This document shows, one piece after another, positions 19,625 through 30,811 of a stretch of 36,600 bases of DNA (positions are counted from its first letter, which is position 1; every line of letters begins with the position of its first letter). The DNA is from Amanita rubescens. Lineage: Eukaryota; Basidiomycota; Agaricomycetes; Agaricales; Amanitaceae. The translations under genes were made by a program, and so were the position numbers. Location: the NCBI GenBank assembly GCA_015039365.1, contig WION01000529.1:1-36600 (forward strand). Direction: 5' to 3'. The notes beneath the pieces were generated by a model that was not told where the DNA came from, did no database searches, and was given only the letters and a program-made list of their open reading frames with translations.

Positions 19625-20682
19625 TTATGTTGAGAATGGATTATGCTGCAACTTCGCTCTCAGCCTCATCAACGCCTTTCCGAGTTCGTTACGACCTTTA
19701 CGGTCAGCACCCCAGCCCCAGAAAGCGTCTTGGTCCGATGCCTAAGTAACCATTCAGCCCTGTAAATCCAATTTTTTTAAAAAAAAAGCCATTCATACCT
19801 CAACGAGCTCCGCGTCTCCAGTAGGCTAACAATTCCCGCTTCAAGTCGCCATGTTGTGTAAACTTGTGCCACAGAGCTTCATCCATCTATTATATATTCA
19901 TGAGCCTGTATGCAATCACTGTCAACAAACGTAAAGAAGACTGACCATCTTAACGTTAACCTTGAACCAATCGTCGCGCGCTAATTGACGATGCTGATGA
20001 GCCAAATCAAAAGCATCTCTTGGCCTTGCAGAAAGCCTTATCATCTCTGCAACATACGGCTGACGGTCGAGGAACTTTTATATTTGTACATCGTGTAAGC
20101 GCAAGAACGCAGCTAGTAACACCAATTTACCTTCATGCATTGGAACAAATGTTCGCTCGTCGGGTATACATGACCCTTGTAAGTGATTGGATGTTCCGAA
20201 AAGTTCGTAAATCCATAATGGGGTCTATTCTTGTCATAGAATAGAATCTGACGCGGTTTGCCTCCGACTTTACTATGGCTATCGTGGCGCTGGCGAGGGT
20301 TTGGAGAGCTCGAGGGTGCCTCTTGAGGCGAGGAATTGTTGAAGGCATTGAATAATGACATTGGGAACTTCATTGGCGCTGAATTCGAATTGGTAACTGC
20401 GGGAGCGACGTTAGGCGATGGTGGTGCGCTGACAGGTATTTTGGTTTGGTGGGATGGCTTTTCCGCCTTGCGGAAAATCTCCGTCAGTGTCCCCAGATCC
20501 AATCGGGACAGAGGACGGTTGAGGAAGACATGAACCGCGTTTTCTTCGTCCTCGATGTGATAGCGAACAGGTGATTGTGATGACACACTCGTTACTGTAA
20601 ACGTAATTTGCTTGAGATTGAGTGGCTCAGTCTGTGCCTTGGAGGAAGGTGGTGGCTCAATGCGAGTGAGAGGTAGAAACAT
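19625..20682 (-). CDS. NADAR-domain (YbiA-like) protein, with a one-base frameshift in exon 3
   Basis: Four exons: 20,682-20,131; 20,074-19,946; 19,886-19,799; 19,741-19,625. The first 140 residues are a low-complexity Pro/Ser-rich tail. The NADAR fold begins ILFYDKNRPHYGFTNFS and continues YPTSEHLFQCMK, FLDRQPYVAEMIR, ARDDWFKVNVKM, MDEALWHKF and FWGWGADRKGRNELGKAL. These are family hallmarks, including SEHLFQ and GRNELGKALM. NADAR proteins act on ADP-ribosyl or related N-glycosidic substrates. Exon 3 is 88 nt: one base too many near 19,824-19,829, placing ELLA and GDAELVE in different frames. With no splice alternative visible, the C-terminal third would be lost unless the base is an assembly error. 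It starts about 280 bp from the end of the membrane-protein gene, same strand. Confidence 0.75.
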
Positions 20683-20965
20683 GGTTGGAATGGAAGGGGA
20701 AGAGAAGACGTCTGCGTCTTTTCAACCAGACGTTTAGTTGGTTGTGGTGGCCCATCAAAACACGCGCTTTGTGAACGCCTCTTGGAGCTTAAAGAACCAC
20801 AAAGGCAGATAATAGGCCCCCTGATTGCCGGCTGCGAGGCGTAAAGCAGTTGCTTTGATAATGTTCTTTGAAGCACAATGGAACATTGGTATATCCTCGA
20901 TTACCAAATAAATAAGTTACAAAAAATAATACAATTAGATACAGGGTACTTCGTGCTTCAGATGG

Positions 20966-21945
20966 TTAAGACCATTCTGAGGAGGAGGAGGAGGAAGAAT
21001 CATCCCCAGTACGCTCCTGTGCACCACCTCTGATGGACTGCCAGAAAATCCAGGCCAAAACACCCAATGCAGCCGTTAGACTCATACTAGGAACGAGTCA
21101 GAATGGTTTCATGGCGAATCAGGAGAAATACTCACGCCTCGATAACGGAAAAAGCTGAAGAAGCAATGACTAAACGGCGATTTGAAGTTGATTGTGATTC
21201 ACTTACCGAACATCAACTGTATCTGAAGACAGTACGCTACACCCGCACAACGTGCCTTGACTAATAGTGACGGAACCGAAGCATTGATCATGCCTGAGCT
21301 AACGATCCACAGAAGCCAGGTGAAGAGAACCCATATCCCTTGGGCACCAACGGATGCAACGGGATGCGTTGACCACGTGGGATCTATGAATAATATTGTG
21401 TAAGCTGCAGCCGTAACTGTTGTCCAGCACGCGGAAAACCTGATGCACGACAAAAGTCAGGGAAACAATAGTAATGAGAAGAGTATATTTAGCTTACAAC
21501 AGGACCGCGGTTCCATTGCGCGTTTCTAGGCGAGGATAGTTGCGGTTGTAATGGTATTGCAGCAAGAGCCAGCTCCCAAATGCGACCTGGGCGCCAAGAT
21601 CAATAGCCCAATCTCGTACCATATCAGTTTCAACTCACCTCGACCAGACTGAGAAAAACAAAATACATGTACACGGCTACACATGAAACAATTGCGTCAG
21701 TCGAAAAACAGCAAGGTATCAAAGAAAACCATACCTGGCGCATAGCGTTGAATATGTCTACCGCTTGCTTTGTTGACAGCTTTGGGATTTTGTCGGGCAC
21801 GATGGTAGAACCACGAAAAGATGGCTAGGTAGATCAATGCCACCAATGGAACCAGACATGCAATGATACTGGTAAAAGTGGTGGAGTAGTATTGGGTGGT
21901 ACTCTCTAGGCCTGCAAGGCCCGCAGAAGTCGTCGTGTTAGACAT
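20966..21945 (-). CDS. Polytopic membrane protein, about 241 aa, intact
   Basis: Six in-phase exons: 21,945-21,735; 21,676-21,639; 21,586-21,498; 21,439-21,207; 21,169-21,136; 21,086-20,966. The protein starts MSNTTTSAGLAG and has about five hydrophobic segments: IIACLVPLVALIYLAIFSWF; VYMYFVFLSLVEVAFGSWLL; a third around WTTVTAAAYTILF; WVLFTWLLWIVSSGM; and a last one through SLTAALGVLAWIFW. The tail is hydrophilic, ending in a run of seven Ser before EWS. The layout resembles widespread, uncharacterised basidiomycete membrane proteins, loosely MARVEL-like, but no specific family signature can be claimed. It lies between NADAR and RPL4 on the same strand. All splice sites are canonical and there is no sign of damage. 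Confidence 0.75.
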
Positions 21946-22009
21946 CTCGCGTATGCGGTAGTCTCAATGAAAGTGAAAGAGTCGCAAAAAAGTTCACGTC
22001 CAGCTGATA

Positions 22010-22680
22010 TTAATACCGTACGACAAACGTCCCGTTCATCATCAACATGCGATTCCGTGCCATTGAAAGATCGAACTCACCGAGAAGAGGCAGAAGTCGT
22101 AAGGGAGAAGCAAGGCGAGACGGAATGTCGAAGGTAGGAAGAAAAAAAGAAAAGACGGGCTTTTGTATCCCATTTTTAGCCGGTTGATGACATTGTCGCT
22201 CGTTTATCGGAGGTGGCCGCAAATGCAACGTGTTGTCCGCATGCTGAACAAAGTCGGGTTAGACGCTAATCGGAACGTGCACAGGGTCCAGACATACGGT
22301 AGAAATGGGGTCATCCGGACAGGTCGGTGCAGTGCATTGTTGTCGGAAAAACTTCTTGCCAGTCTTAGTGCTTGGATAAACCCCACAATTCCAAGGGAGC
22401 CTCATGTTGTTAGAGTTGAGAGCACAGCTCGGCTGTACAGTTTCAGGGACGAGAAATGTGGAAAGTGGCCGCTAGACATGAACGGGGTATGCTCGCTGAT
22501 TCTCACAATCACCGTTTCCCAAAATACACTCATGTTTTACAATTGTTCTATTCAAATGCAATGACATTTTTTGCATCAATGCGTAATAAACATGTGGGGT
22601 GATACTATTCTTGACACGAGATCTCGGAGATATCGACCTCACATATCCTCGAATCAAAAACAACGATACACTAATACGAA
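22010..22680. other. Intergenic between membrane protein and RPL4
   Basis: Contains the membrane-protein 5' region (22,010-22,150, purine-rich on the plus strand) and the RPL4 3' flank. A 133-codon plus-strand frame (22,163-22,564) has no recognisable feature and is left unannotated. Confidence 0.45.
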
Positions 22681-22681
22681 A

Positions 22682-24056
22682 TTAGGGTGCGAAAAGGGTG
22701 TCGAGGAATGCCTTGGAAGCAGTCTTCTGCTTGACCTTCTTCACAGGCTTCTTCTTCAGACGCTCCTGTTTGACTGAGAAAAAAAAGTTGAATACAGAGA
22801 TAGAACAACCAAAGAGCCAACACATACGCAGTTCTTGCCTACGGAGAGTCTTGGCATAAGGATTGAGACGGAATAGAATGGCCTTGTTAACAAGAGGGTT
22901 CTTCTTTTGTGTCCATGGGCGTTTCTGAATCTTTTGACCGGCAGGGCGAACGACGGATTGGATCTCGTCGCTGTTGATGATGCGGGTGATATCTGGGTTG
23001 GTGATCTTGGCCGAAGGCAAGCTAGAAATGAAAGGATTGATAAACGAACTCCTTCTACCACGCATATACTCACATGTAGTCCTTCTTGACTCCCGATGTC
23101 TTCTCGAAAGTACCGAAAATCTCGTCGAGGAGACAGAAAGCACCCTCAGTCCAGATGACAAAACGGCCGATGTGACCACCAGGAGCAAGTTGAAGGAGGT
23201 TAAGCCTCCTCACGTTGACAAGCTCAACACCGGGCAAGTTGCGGAATGCCTTAACGATACCCTTGTCCTCATTGTAGACGACGAGAGGACCGCGGCGTTG
23301 GCGATGTCTGCGGTTTCTCATTTTACCCTTACCCGCACGGATCTTGCGAGAGTTGGACACCTTGAGAACATCCCTGTATGCATGGAGAGATTCGAGGAGG
23401 GCAACGGCCTCTTTTGTTTTCGTGAAAGATTCGGCGGCATTGGCGACAACGAGTGGAACTTCGTTAATCTCCTCAATACGGTGACCGCGAGCAAGGACGA
23501 GAGAAGGAAGGGCGGAGGCGGCAAGGGCAGAGACGATAGCGAAGCGGCGCTGGTTCTGGTTTACCTTGACGTGCCATTTACGCCAGGTCTTGGTAGGAGC
23601 GAACATACGTCCTCCACGGCACATGTTACCGAAAGCACCCTAAGCCGGGATTAGTGATTATTTTTCTGCACAACTGGGGAATATGCGCACCTGTCCAGAC
23701 CTGTGTGTACCTCCACCGCCTACACGGGGAATACGGGCAACGGCACGACCGGTACCCCAGGATTCAGCGCTAGTCTGGTGCCCAGCCTTCTCGCTGACGG
23801 CGTATGCTTGTCTTCTGTTCTTGGCGATGCTCTCTGAGATCAAATGCTTATTAGGTATTGCTCGTCCAGAACCCACTGCAATACTCACTGTGCACTTGGG
23901 AGACGACATCAAGCCTGATGGGTGCGGTCAAAACCGCAGGAAGTGGGAGTGAAGAGGAAGCCTCTGATGACAAAAATCAGAAAAAAAGGTGATATAAGTT
24001 TCAATAAACCCACCTCCGGTTGTGGAATGGATGTTTACTGTCGGACGAGAGGCCAT
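22682..24056 (-). CDS. RPL4: 60S ribosomal protein L4 (uL4)
   Basis: Six exons, all in phase: 24,056-24,014; 23,963-23,889; 23,833-23,691; 23,639-23,074; 23,021-22,828; 22,773-22,682; product about 370 aa. Diagnostic eukaryotic uL4 sequence includes [91 protein letters not shown] and [18 protein letters not shown]. The lysine-rich C-terminus is the usual extension that contacts rRNA on the subunit surface. The protein lines the exit tunnel of the large subunit. The start at 24,056 is fixed by the conserved MASRPTVN. Strong splice sites and the absence of lesions mark this as the housekeeping anchor of the window, unlike its decayed neighbours. Confidence 0.97.
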
Positions 24057-24059
24057 TGT

Positions 24060-24860
24060 CGATGTGTCTTGAGGATCTTGACTTTCAGCCTTGCGCGTAA
24101 TCGCGGTGGTGCGCCACAATCCGGCTTTTACCGGAAAACTGTACAGTCTGACTAATCCTCGGCTACTGTTCCAAACTCCGGCCAGTCATACACTCATATT
24201 CACCAAAGATAATTAATTGTATAATTGTAAGTCCAATTTTCTCAAGTGTCACTTAGATGCACCAACGAGCTGTGTAATGAGGTTCGTTTTGTTTGCTTTG
24301 ATTATTTTTAAGTGAATCGGGCGCGGCGTAATATACTACGATCTTGACTCGACATGACGAACGGGGTAAAGTCGTCTGCGGTTGCTTGAAGTACTTCATC
24401 GTTTATTTCGTCGCTTGTGTTGCTTATCGCGGCGCAGCTCTGCCGTCTCCATTCACAGCTACCCTTCTCGGAATATGTACATATATCGTAGGGTCAAGAT
24501 TGTCCCGCCTCACAGCAACGAGGATTATCATCTTGCGGTGAGTAATATTCAGGGACCGCACTTATCTTCTTATCATAGAAAAAATAGTCAGGACGAAATG
24601 CATTTCGTGCAGCATGTCACTGATTGGATACTCATGCTGTGGTACGCCAAGCAATTTATACAGCGCTTTCTCTCCTTATCTCTACAGCTCAAAAAACTCC
24701 AATTAGATTAGTTGCAAAGGTTGCACTAAGATCTACGACGGTTATTGTATCTTCCTTCCCCGATCAAAGGTAACTACTTTAAAGGCTATAGTACAATTTA
24801 ATTCTTGTAGAATCATACCTAAACATCATATCGAATGACTCAGGACATCCTTCAAGCTGG
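24060..24860. promoter_or_regulatory. RPL4 upstream region and DUF7918-A 3' flank
   Basis: No gene recognised. The part next to RPL4 (24,057-24,250) should be its promoter. A plus-strand frame of 109 codons (24,382-24,711) is unremarkable. Confidence 0.4.
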
Positions 24861-24861
24861 T

Positions 24862-25945
24862 TTAGGTCAAATCAACGACACCGTTCGAACGAATCGAATG
24901 CTCTGCCTTTTCGACCTTAACCTTGGCTTTCTTGACACGACGGGATTCAAGCCGCTTGAGCTTATCCTGAAATGTACTGAGTTTGGTCATATCTTTTGGG
25001 AACACGTCAACACCAGCCTTTAGTTCTTTCACGTGTTGGTCGATTTCATCCTCATCAGACGAGTATATTTCTATCACATCATCCTCGGACAACTTTCTCT
25101 TGTTGCTCTGCTCCGCGTGCGCAGCCCGAGGTGCGAGTGGAGCAATATCGTTTGCCTGAAGTATGTCTGAATCAAAGTAAAACAGCTTAAAACAGCAATT
25201 GCACAATAACCCACCCAGCGGACGGTATCTGAAGATAAAAGTTGCCATCCTGTAAACCTTCGTATAAGTAAAGAAGGTTGTACCTGGCGCCTCTTCCAGG
25301 TCGCCGAATCTGGAGAAAATTCATACCTCTCAGCGAGAAACAACGAGACACGCACCTTACACGATGAGCCCCTACTTTCTTTGAACGCTCGTGTACCACC
25401 GCATCAAAAGAAGCAACGGGATCTTCCACGCGTTGCTTGTAAGGGCTGGAGGAAGGATTCACAACGGTCCAAACCTCGAGTTTAATCTCTCCAAGGTTTG
25501 CCGATGAAGTTCTGATGTAATCGTCGTCGTCTGAATGACAAGGTAAAGAGACTGTGAATGGATATGAGGACTGGGCAGACCTGTAAAAGTTATTGGAGAG
25601 AAACAGAATTTACGGATCGTCGTCGACGATACGTAACAATCCGAGCAAACACATTCCCTTGTCGAACCATTTCTGCAGAAATACCCTCCAGCTTGAATCC
25701 CATCAAGCATTATTTGTCCCGAGGTATCCGTTAAAGGATCTGTATTGGTCCAACAGATTGCAAAGTTCTTATTGCATGGTCAGTGAGCGCACAAACGGAC
25801 CAACGTGAGTAGCGCCCACCTTTCCAGCTTCGGATGGAACCCAGCATGAAACTTGCCTCTCATTCTCATCTACCTGAACATCGTATTCGAGTAACTCTTC
25901 ATCAGAAACCTTAATTCTAGCATGGATCGCCTGGAACTTCGGCAT
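24862..25945 (-). CDS. DUF7918-type protein, copy A (about 295 aa, intact)
   Basis: Five exons: 25,945-25,820; 25,767-25,581; 25,530-25,356; 25,309-25,215; 25,166-24,862. The N-terminus MPKFQAIHARIKV, then YDVQVDENERQVSCWVPSE, is the hallmark of the fungal DUF7918 family. The middle contains VHERSKKVGAHRVR and the strand FIFRYRPLG. The C-terminal exon is acidic (YSSDEDEID), then predicted helical and basic (DKLKRLESRRVKKAKV), ending with VVDLT, a possible nuclear-type tail. Function is unknown for the whole family. It is the 3'-most member of a four-gene same-strand array. Exon 5 reads straight through the site that is a putative intron in copies B and D, so it serves as the reference for the ancestral coding state. 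Confidence 0.85.
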
Positions 25946-26970
25946 GTATAAGAAGAACCTTTGAAAGGATCCGGAGTGCTAGTAAGACAAGGCTGGAAGT
26001 GAACACGCGAGGCGCATGACTCATACCAACGTGACCGTAGTCCCGATTTGGTAGTATGTATTAAACAGTAAAAGGCAGTTGCCGGAAAAGCTACTGAACA
26101 AATGTTGGAATGTCACTGTCTGATGCGTCGTCTCAACTCAGAATTTTAATCGCCTCATTAGCCCTGTTAGCCCCGCCAATAGGGGCTAGATCCAGCCACC
26201 AGCTTCGTCCCTGGGACCACCCCTGGCTTGCATCCCCCCTGCCACTGCGAAGCGACTCGAATAGTGTTTATTGTCTTCGGGAAGACTTGATGCAATACAC
26301 GCTAGATGCATTGGGTGTACGGCGAAAGAAATAAGCTCCACATTATCACCATCTTCCGCAGTATAATTGTTGTTGAGTCACATCCATCCACTGGCGTAAA
26401 CGGGGATTTCATCTAGTCGCGAAAGAATATGACCAACCAGTAACGTTGAGATATGCGATATCCCCAGAGGTAGTTATACAGCAGTGACGTTGGGAGGGAT
26501 GACGGTCAGCAACACATAATGTAAAATTAAACCAGGAAATGTATCCGCCGATAAATCGTGTAACTGGGGCAAGCGTTCCCTGTCTGACAAGTGAAGTCCA
26601 CACAGCATAATCGACGAGTACGTTTTTTCTTCTGAATGACGCGTTGCTAACGAACGGCCAACTCTGACCGATATCTGTGCACATACATGAAACCCTGTTT
26701 TGCATACAGCAATGTGGAGTGTTCTGTATGTGGTTATCGCTGGGCTGATAACCCAGAGAGGGAGAGAGAGTAAACTCTATCTGTGGACGAAAGATGACCC
26801 GTAAGCCGGGGATAGAAACGGATAGGGGCTATGTACGCACGTCAGCGACGGTTTCGCAGGAATTACGGCTCCCATTTGTACATGTCCAAACTAGCCCTTG
26901 TAAAGCATTCGCAAAAATGTTCTTATAGAATATTTGCGTTTACTTAAGTACTCGGTTCTATATTACAAGG
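25946..26970. other. Intergenic between DUF7918 copies A and B
   Basis: A 1-kb spacer, much longer than the other spacers in the array. It contains short open frames on both strands (for example 26,705-26,409 minus, 98 codons) without recognised features, and a GA-rich tract near 26,757. A lost array member could once have stood here, but no remnant is recognisable. Confidence 0.4.
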
Positions 26971-28086
26971 TTAGGTTAAGTCTATGACCTCGTTGTTCAG
27001 GCGAGGCGAGTCTTCTCGCTTTTCGACCTTGACTTTCATTTTCTTGGCACGACGTGATTCAAGCTGTTTAAGCTCGCTCTGCAAAGTGCTGAGTTTGGCC
27101 ACATTTCAAGAAATACAGCAGCACATACCTTTAATTTTTTTACACGTCGATCCATTTCGTCCTCGTCGGACGAAACTAATTCTAATACATCGGAATCCGG
27201 CTTGTCAATCTGTTCAGCATGCGCAGCCCTGGGTGCGGGTGGTGCAATCCCGTTGGCCTGGAGCATAGCTGATTCGAAGTCAAATGACTGGAAAAATGGC
27301 TTAAAAGGGTGAACCTACCGAGCGGACGATATCTAAACACAAACGTCGCCAACTTGTCAAGCCTCATATCCATATATTTCTCGGAGGACAGATGCGGTAT
27401 CTCTTTTGGACCACCGAACCTAAGCGATACTCCACACTACTATGCCCTTTGCGAATGGATCATATACGCACTGTATGCAATGAGTTCCCACTTTTTTTGA
27501 ACGTTCGTGGACTTTGGTATTAGAGGTAGTAGCGGGGTCGGCATATGAATTAGTCTTGCTCCTCTTTCTCTTCTTGCTTGCCTTGACCGTCCCAATCTTC
27601 ACCGCCCAAATCTCAACCTTGATCTCCCCAAAGTTTGCTACAGGTGTATTGAGATACGCATCGTCGTCTAAATAACTCCTGTAAAGTGGAAAACTATTCA
27701 GACGTGGAGAAGCCAAACCTGTGAAAGTTATCGAAGAGAAACTGAAGTCACGAACTGCTGTAGGCGATATGCGGCAGTATGAACGATTCCATTTGCTTTT
27801 CGAACTCTTGCGTTTCAGTTTCCCTGCAGCCAAGAACCCGTCAAGTAACACACGCCATTCAATATCCGTTGACAGGGGTCCCGTAATGGAACAACAAACT
27901 GAAAAGTTCTTATTAGATGATCAGCGAGAGCATATTTGAACCATGGTGATCTGTGCACACCTTTCCAGCTTCCGACGGTATCCAACAGGAAACAAGTTTC
28001 TCGTTCTCATCTATCTGAACATCATATTCAGGCAAATCATCGTTGTCGATCTTGATTCTAGCGCAGAACGTCTGAAAATTCGGCAT
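26971..28086 (-). CDS. DUF7918-type protein, copy B (about 286 aa with putative extra intron)
   Basis: Exons: 28,086-27,961; 27,908-27,719; 27,667-27,472; 27,419-27,319; 27,268-27,129; 27,078-26,971. Family hallmarks: MPNFQTFCARIKI, YDVQIDENEKLVSCWIPSE, VHERSKKVGTHCIQ, FVFRYRPLG and acidic VSSDEDEMD. The last exon ends EVIDLT. Unlike copies A and C, the region after KKLK is out of frame with the conserved C-terminus. Splicing a 50-nt GTATGT...TTGCAG interval (27,128-27,079) joins KKLK to SELKQLESRRAKK exactly in phase. If it is not spliced, the protein ends about 29 residues after KKLK in an unrelated sequence. Exon 3 is about eight codons longer than in copy A, with a Lys/Arg-rich insert (KASKKRKRSKT). 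Confidence 0.8.
27079..27128 (-). other. Putative de novo intron in DUF7918-B (50 nt)
   Basis: 5' end GTATGT and 3' end CTTTGCAG match the best fungal splice consensus. The homologous bases in copies A and C are coding; their sequence is still recognisable inside the interval (GGCCAAACTCAGCACT). Confidence 0.6.
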
Positions 28087-28485
28087 TGACGAACGAGAAT
28101 CGAATTGCAGGCGTGACACATTTAGCAACGCACATCCACGTGCGAACGTTGCCAAATCTGGTAAACTTTATGAACTCTCAATTACATGTACCAGGATGCG
28201 TCAAGGCCCAGTTCGTAGCGTCAATCGTATTGTAGCCTTCCAGCTTCCCAGTTTCAGGGCCACAGTTTATTCTACTTCAAAAATTCGGGAGCTCACAGCG
28301 TCGGTTGTGATACCGCAGGTGAAGCCGCCGAAGCAGCGAGTTAATGGTGAGTCATTGATCAAAAGGTGCAATACACGCCGTTATGGGCGAAGGAATTTGT
28401 ACATTGTAAGTACTGCCATTATTGGTATAAATTACCAGCGGGTAAAGTACTTGATTACGGCATGATAAATTTCGATTGTTTAAAG

Positions 28486-29548
28486 CTAGGTCAAGTCGAT
28501 GACCTCGTTTAAGAGGGGTGAATGTTCTCGTTTTTCAACCTTGACTTTGGTTTTCTTGGCACGTCGTGATTCAAGTTGCTTGAGCTTATCCTGCAATGCG
28601 CTGAGATTTTGCGAGAACACAGCAATATCAGCCCTCAATTCCTCTACATGTTGATCGATTTCAGGTTCGGACGAGTCCATCTCTTTCGCGTCGCTCTCTG
28701 ATAATTTTCTTTTGTTATTCTGTTGCGGAGATGCAAGGGGGGCAATACCGTTTGCCTGGAGTATCCCTGATTAAAGTCAAGCAGCTTGAAATGGAAATTG
28801 TGTAATAACCCACCCAGCGGACGATACCTAAAGACAAACGTCGCCAATCTGTGAACCTTCTTAGGACAAAGAATTCTCGCGTATGGTACCTCTCTCAAAT
28901 CGCTAAATCTGGGTAGCGATTTACATTGCTGTGCCTTCCATGGATCAACTAAACACGTACTGGACGCGATGGGTCCCTATTTTCTTTGAACGTTCGTGTA
29001 CTTTAGCATTGGGGGTACCAGCCAGATCAATTTGACCTGCGGTCTTATTATTATCCACAACAGTCCAAATCGCAACTTGGATTTCCCCAAGGTTTGCTAC
29101 AGAAGAATTGAGATACGCATCGTCATCTGAACGGCGTGTTCAAGTGGAAAAGTTTTAGACGTGTGGAAAAGCCAAACCTGTGAAAGTTATTGAGGCGAAA
29201 CTGAAGTCGCGAACTGTTGTGGGCGATGTACGACAGAACGAACGGGACCGTTCTCTTTTGGAATCTCTGCGGATCAGACTCCCTCCGGTCGAGAACCCAT
29301 CAAGTGACATATATCCCCCAACATCCATTGGTAGAGATTCTGTGTTGGAATACCAGACTACAAAGTTCTTATCAGATAGTCAGCGAGAGCAGAAATGAGC
29401 CGCATTGGTGATCGGTGCACACCTTTCCAGCTTCTGATGGTATCCAACAAGAGACTTGTCTCTCATTCTCATCTACCTGAACATCATATTCAGGTAAATC
29501 TTCACCGTCGACCTTGATTCTAGCACGGAACGACCGAAACTTTGGCAT
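28486..29548 (-). CDS. DUF7918-type protein, copy C (about 285 aa, intact)
   Basis: Five exons in phase: 29,548-29,423; 29,367-29,178; 29,126-28,961; 28,908-28,814; 28,766-28,486. The hallmarks are MPKFRSFRARIKV, VDENERQVSCWIPSE, VHERSKKIGTHRVQ and FVFRYRPLG. The C-terminal exon has an acidic part (SSEPEID), then VEELRADIAVF and LQDKLKQLESRRAKK, ending EVIDLT. Around the variable site the frame is simply nine bases shorter than copy A, a harmless in-frame deletion. Spacers to neighbours are 399 bp (B side) and 165 bp (D side), so its promoter must be short or shared. Function unknown. Confidence 0.85.
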
Positions 29549-29713
29549 GAGAAAAAAAATAGAACGTGCGTGACGCGTGACGTATCCTCGCTTTTCATCC
29601 AGTAACAAATTACTATGCGTAGCATTGCTGATTATTCGCAAAACTATTGTTATAGTATAACTGTGGGTAGAGTACTTGGCTTATTGAATCGCAAAATTCG
29701 ATTGTTCAAGGTA

Positions 29714-30811
29714 TTAGGTCAAGTCAATGACCTCGTTCAAGAGGGGCGAATGTTCTCGTTTTTCGACCTTGACTTTAATTTTCTTTGCACGACGTGATCC
29801 GAGTCGCTCGAGCTTATCCTGAAAAGTACTGAGTTTGGCCACATCCTAAAAGAATACAAAAATACGAGCCTTTAACTCCTTTACTTGTCGTTCGATTTCA
29901 TCCTCATCGGACAACTCTCTCTCTTCCGTATCACTCTCTGGTGACTTTCTTTTGTTATTCTGTTGCGGAAGCGCCACGGGAGATGGAAGGGGTGCAATGC
30001 CGTTTGCTTGGAGTATCCCTGATTCAAAGTCAAACAGCTTAGAAATGGAAATTGTGTAACAACCCACCTAGTGGACGATACCTAAAGATAAACGTCGCCA
30101 ATCTGTTAACTTTCGTCGCGGAACGCACGTTTTGCCGCGGTATCTCTTTCAGGTCACCAAATCTGAAACAATTTGCATTGTTCACTCTCCATTAATCAAG
30201 AAAATACCTACTGTACGCGATGAGTTCCTACCTTCTTTGAACGCTCGTGTACTTTTACATTGGACGTAGCAACGGGGTCGATTGATTGTGTATTCCCGGG
30301 CTCCTTTTTATTAGTATCCGCGATAGTCCAAATCTCTGCCTTGATCTCCCCAAGGCTTGCTACAGCGGCATTGAGATACGCATCATCATCTGAATGCCTA
30401 GTGTTAAACGATAAGACGGATGGACGTGGGGGAGAGGCGAACCGGTAAAAGTTATTGTAGAAAAACGGAAATTACGAGCTGTTGTGGATGATGTGATATA
30501 ATTGCAGTGGACCACTCCTTTCTTCCAGCCTTTAGCACTACTGGTTCCTCCAACTCCAAACCCGTCAAGTGACACGTATCCACCAGTATCCATTACGGGT
30601 TCTTCATTAGCCCAGCAGACTGAAAAGCACTGACTAGACTGTAAGAGAGCGCATATATGAACCTCGGACCAGCCTGAGTGTTTACCTTTCCAGCTTCTGA
30701 GGGAACCCAACACGAGACTTGCTTCTCATTCTCATCTACCTGAACATCATATTCGGGCAAGGCCTTATCGTCGACCTTGATACTTGCGTGGAACGTCTTG
30801 AACCTTGGCAT
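29714..30811 (-). CDS. DUF7918-type protein, copy D (in-frame stop, possibly spliced out)
   Basis: Exons: 30,811-30,686; 30,629-30,443; 30,389-30,212; 30,162-30,068; 30,018-29,714. The hallmarks MPRFKTFHASIKV, VDENEKQVSCWVPSE, VHERSKKVGTHRVQ and FIFRYRPLG are all present. In exon 5, TAG at 29,848-29,846 replaces a Lys codon of copy A and would remove the last 43 residues (the helical DVAKLSTFQDKLERL to EVIDLT tail). A 39-nt interval, 29,884-29,846 (GTAAAG...CTTTTAG), ends with this same TAG as its acceptor. Removing it gives GlnAsp in phase and restores the C-terminus. 39 nt is near the lower limit for fungal introns, so either state is possible. This is the first gene of the array in transcription order. 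Confidence 0.75.
29846..29884 (-). other. Candidate 39-nt intron containing the stop in DUF7918-D
   Basis: GTAAAG donor and pyrimidine-rich TTCTTTTAG acceptor. The length is 13 codons, so splicing or retention does not change phase, but retention leaves an in-frame TAG. Confidence 0.4.

Noticed and set aside
20592..20876. Short minus-strand frame with a mitochondrial-presequence-like start
   Set aside because: It overlaps the NADAR start region in another frame, has no conserved body, and is more likely the 5' leader.
22974..23654. 226-codon plus-strand open frame
   Set aside because: It lies antisense across RPL4 exons 4-5, whose codons and splice sites are certain. It is a shadow frame.
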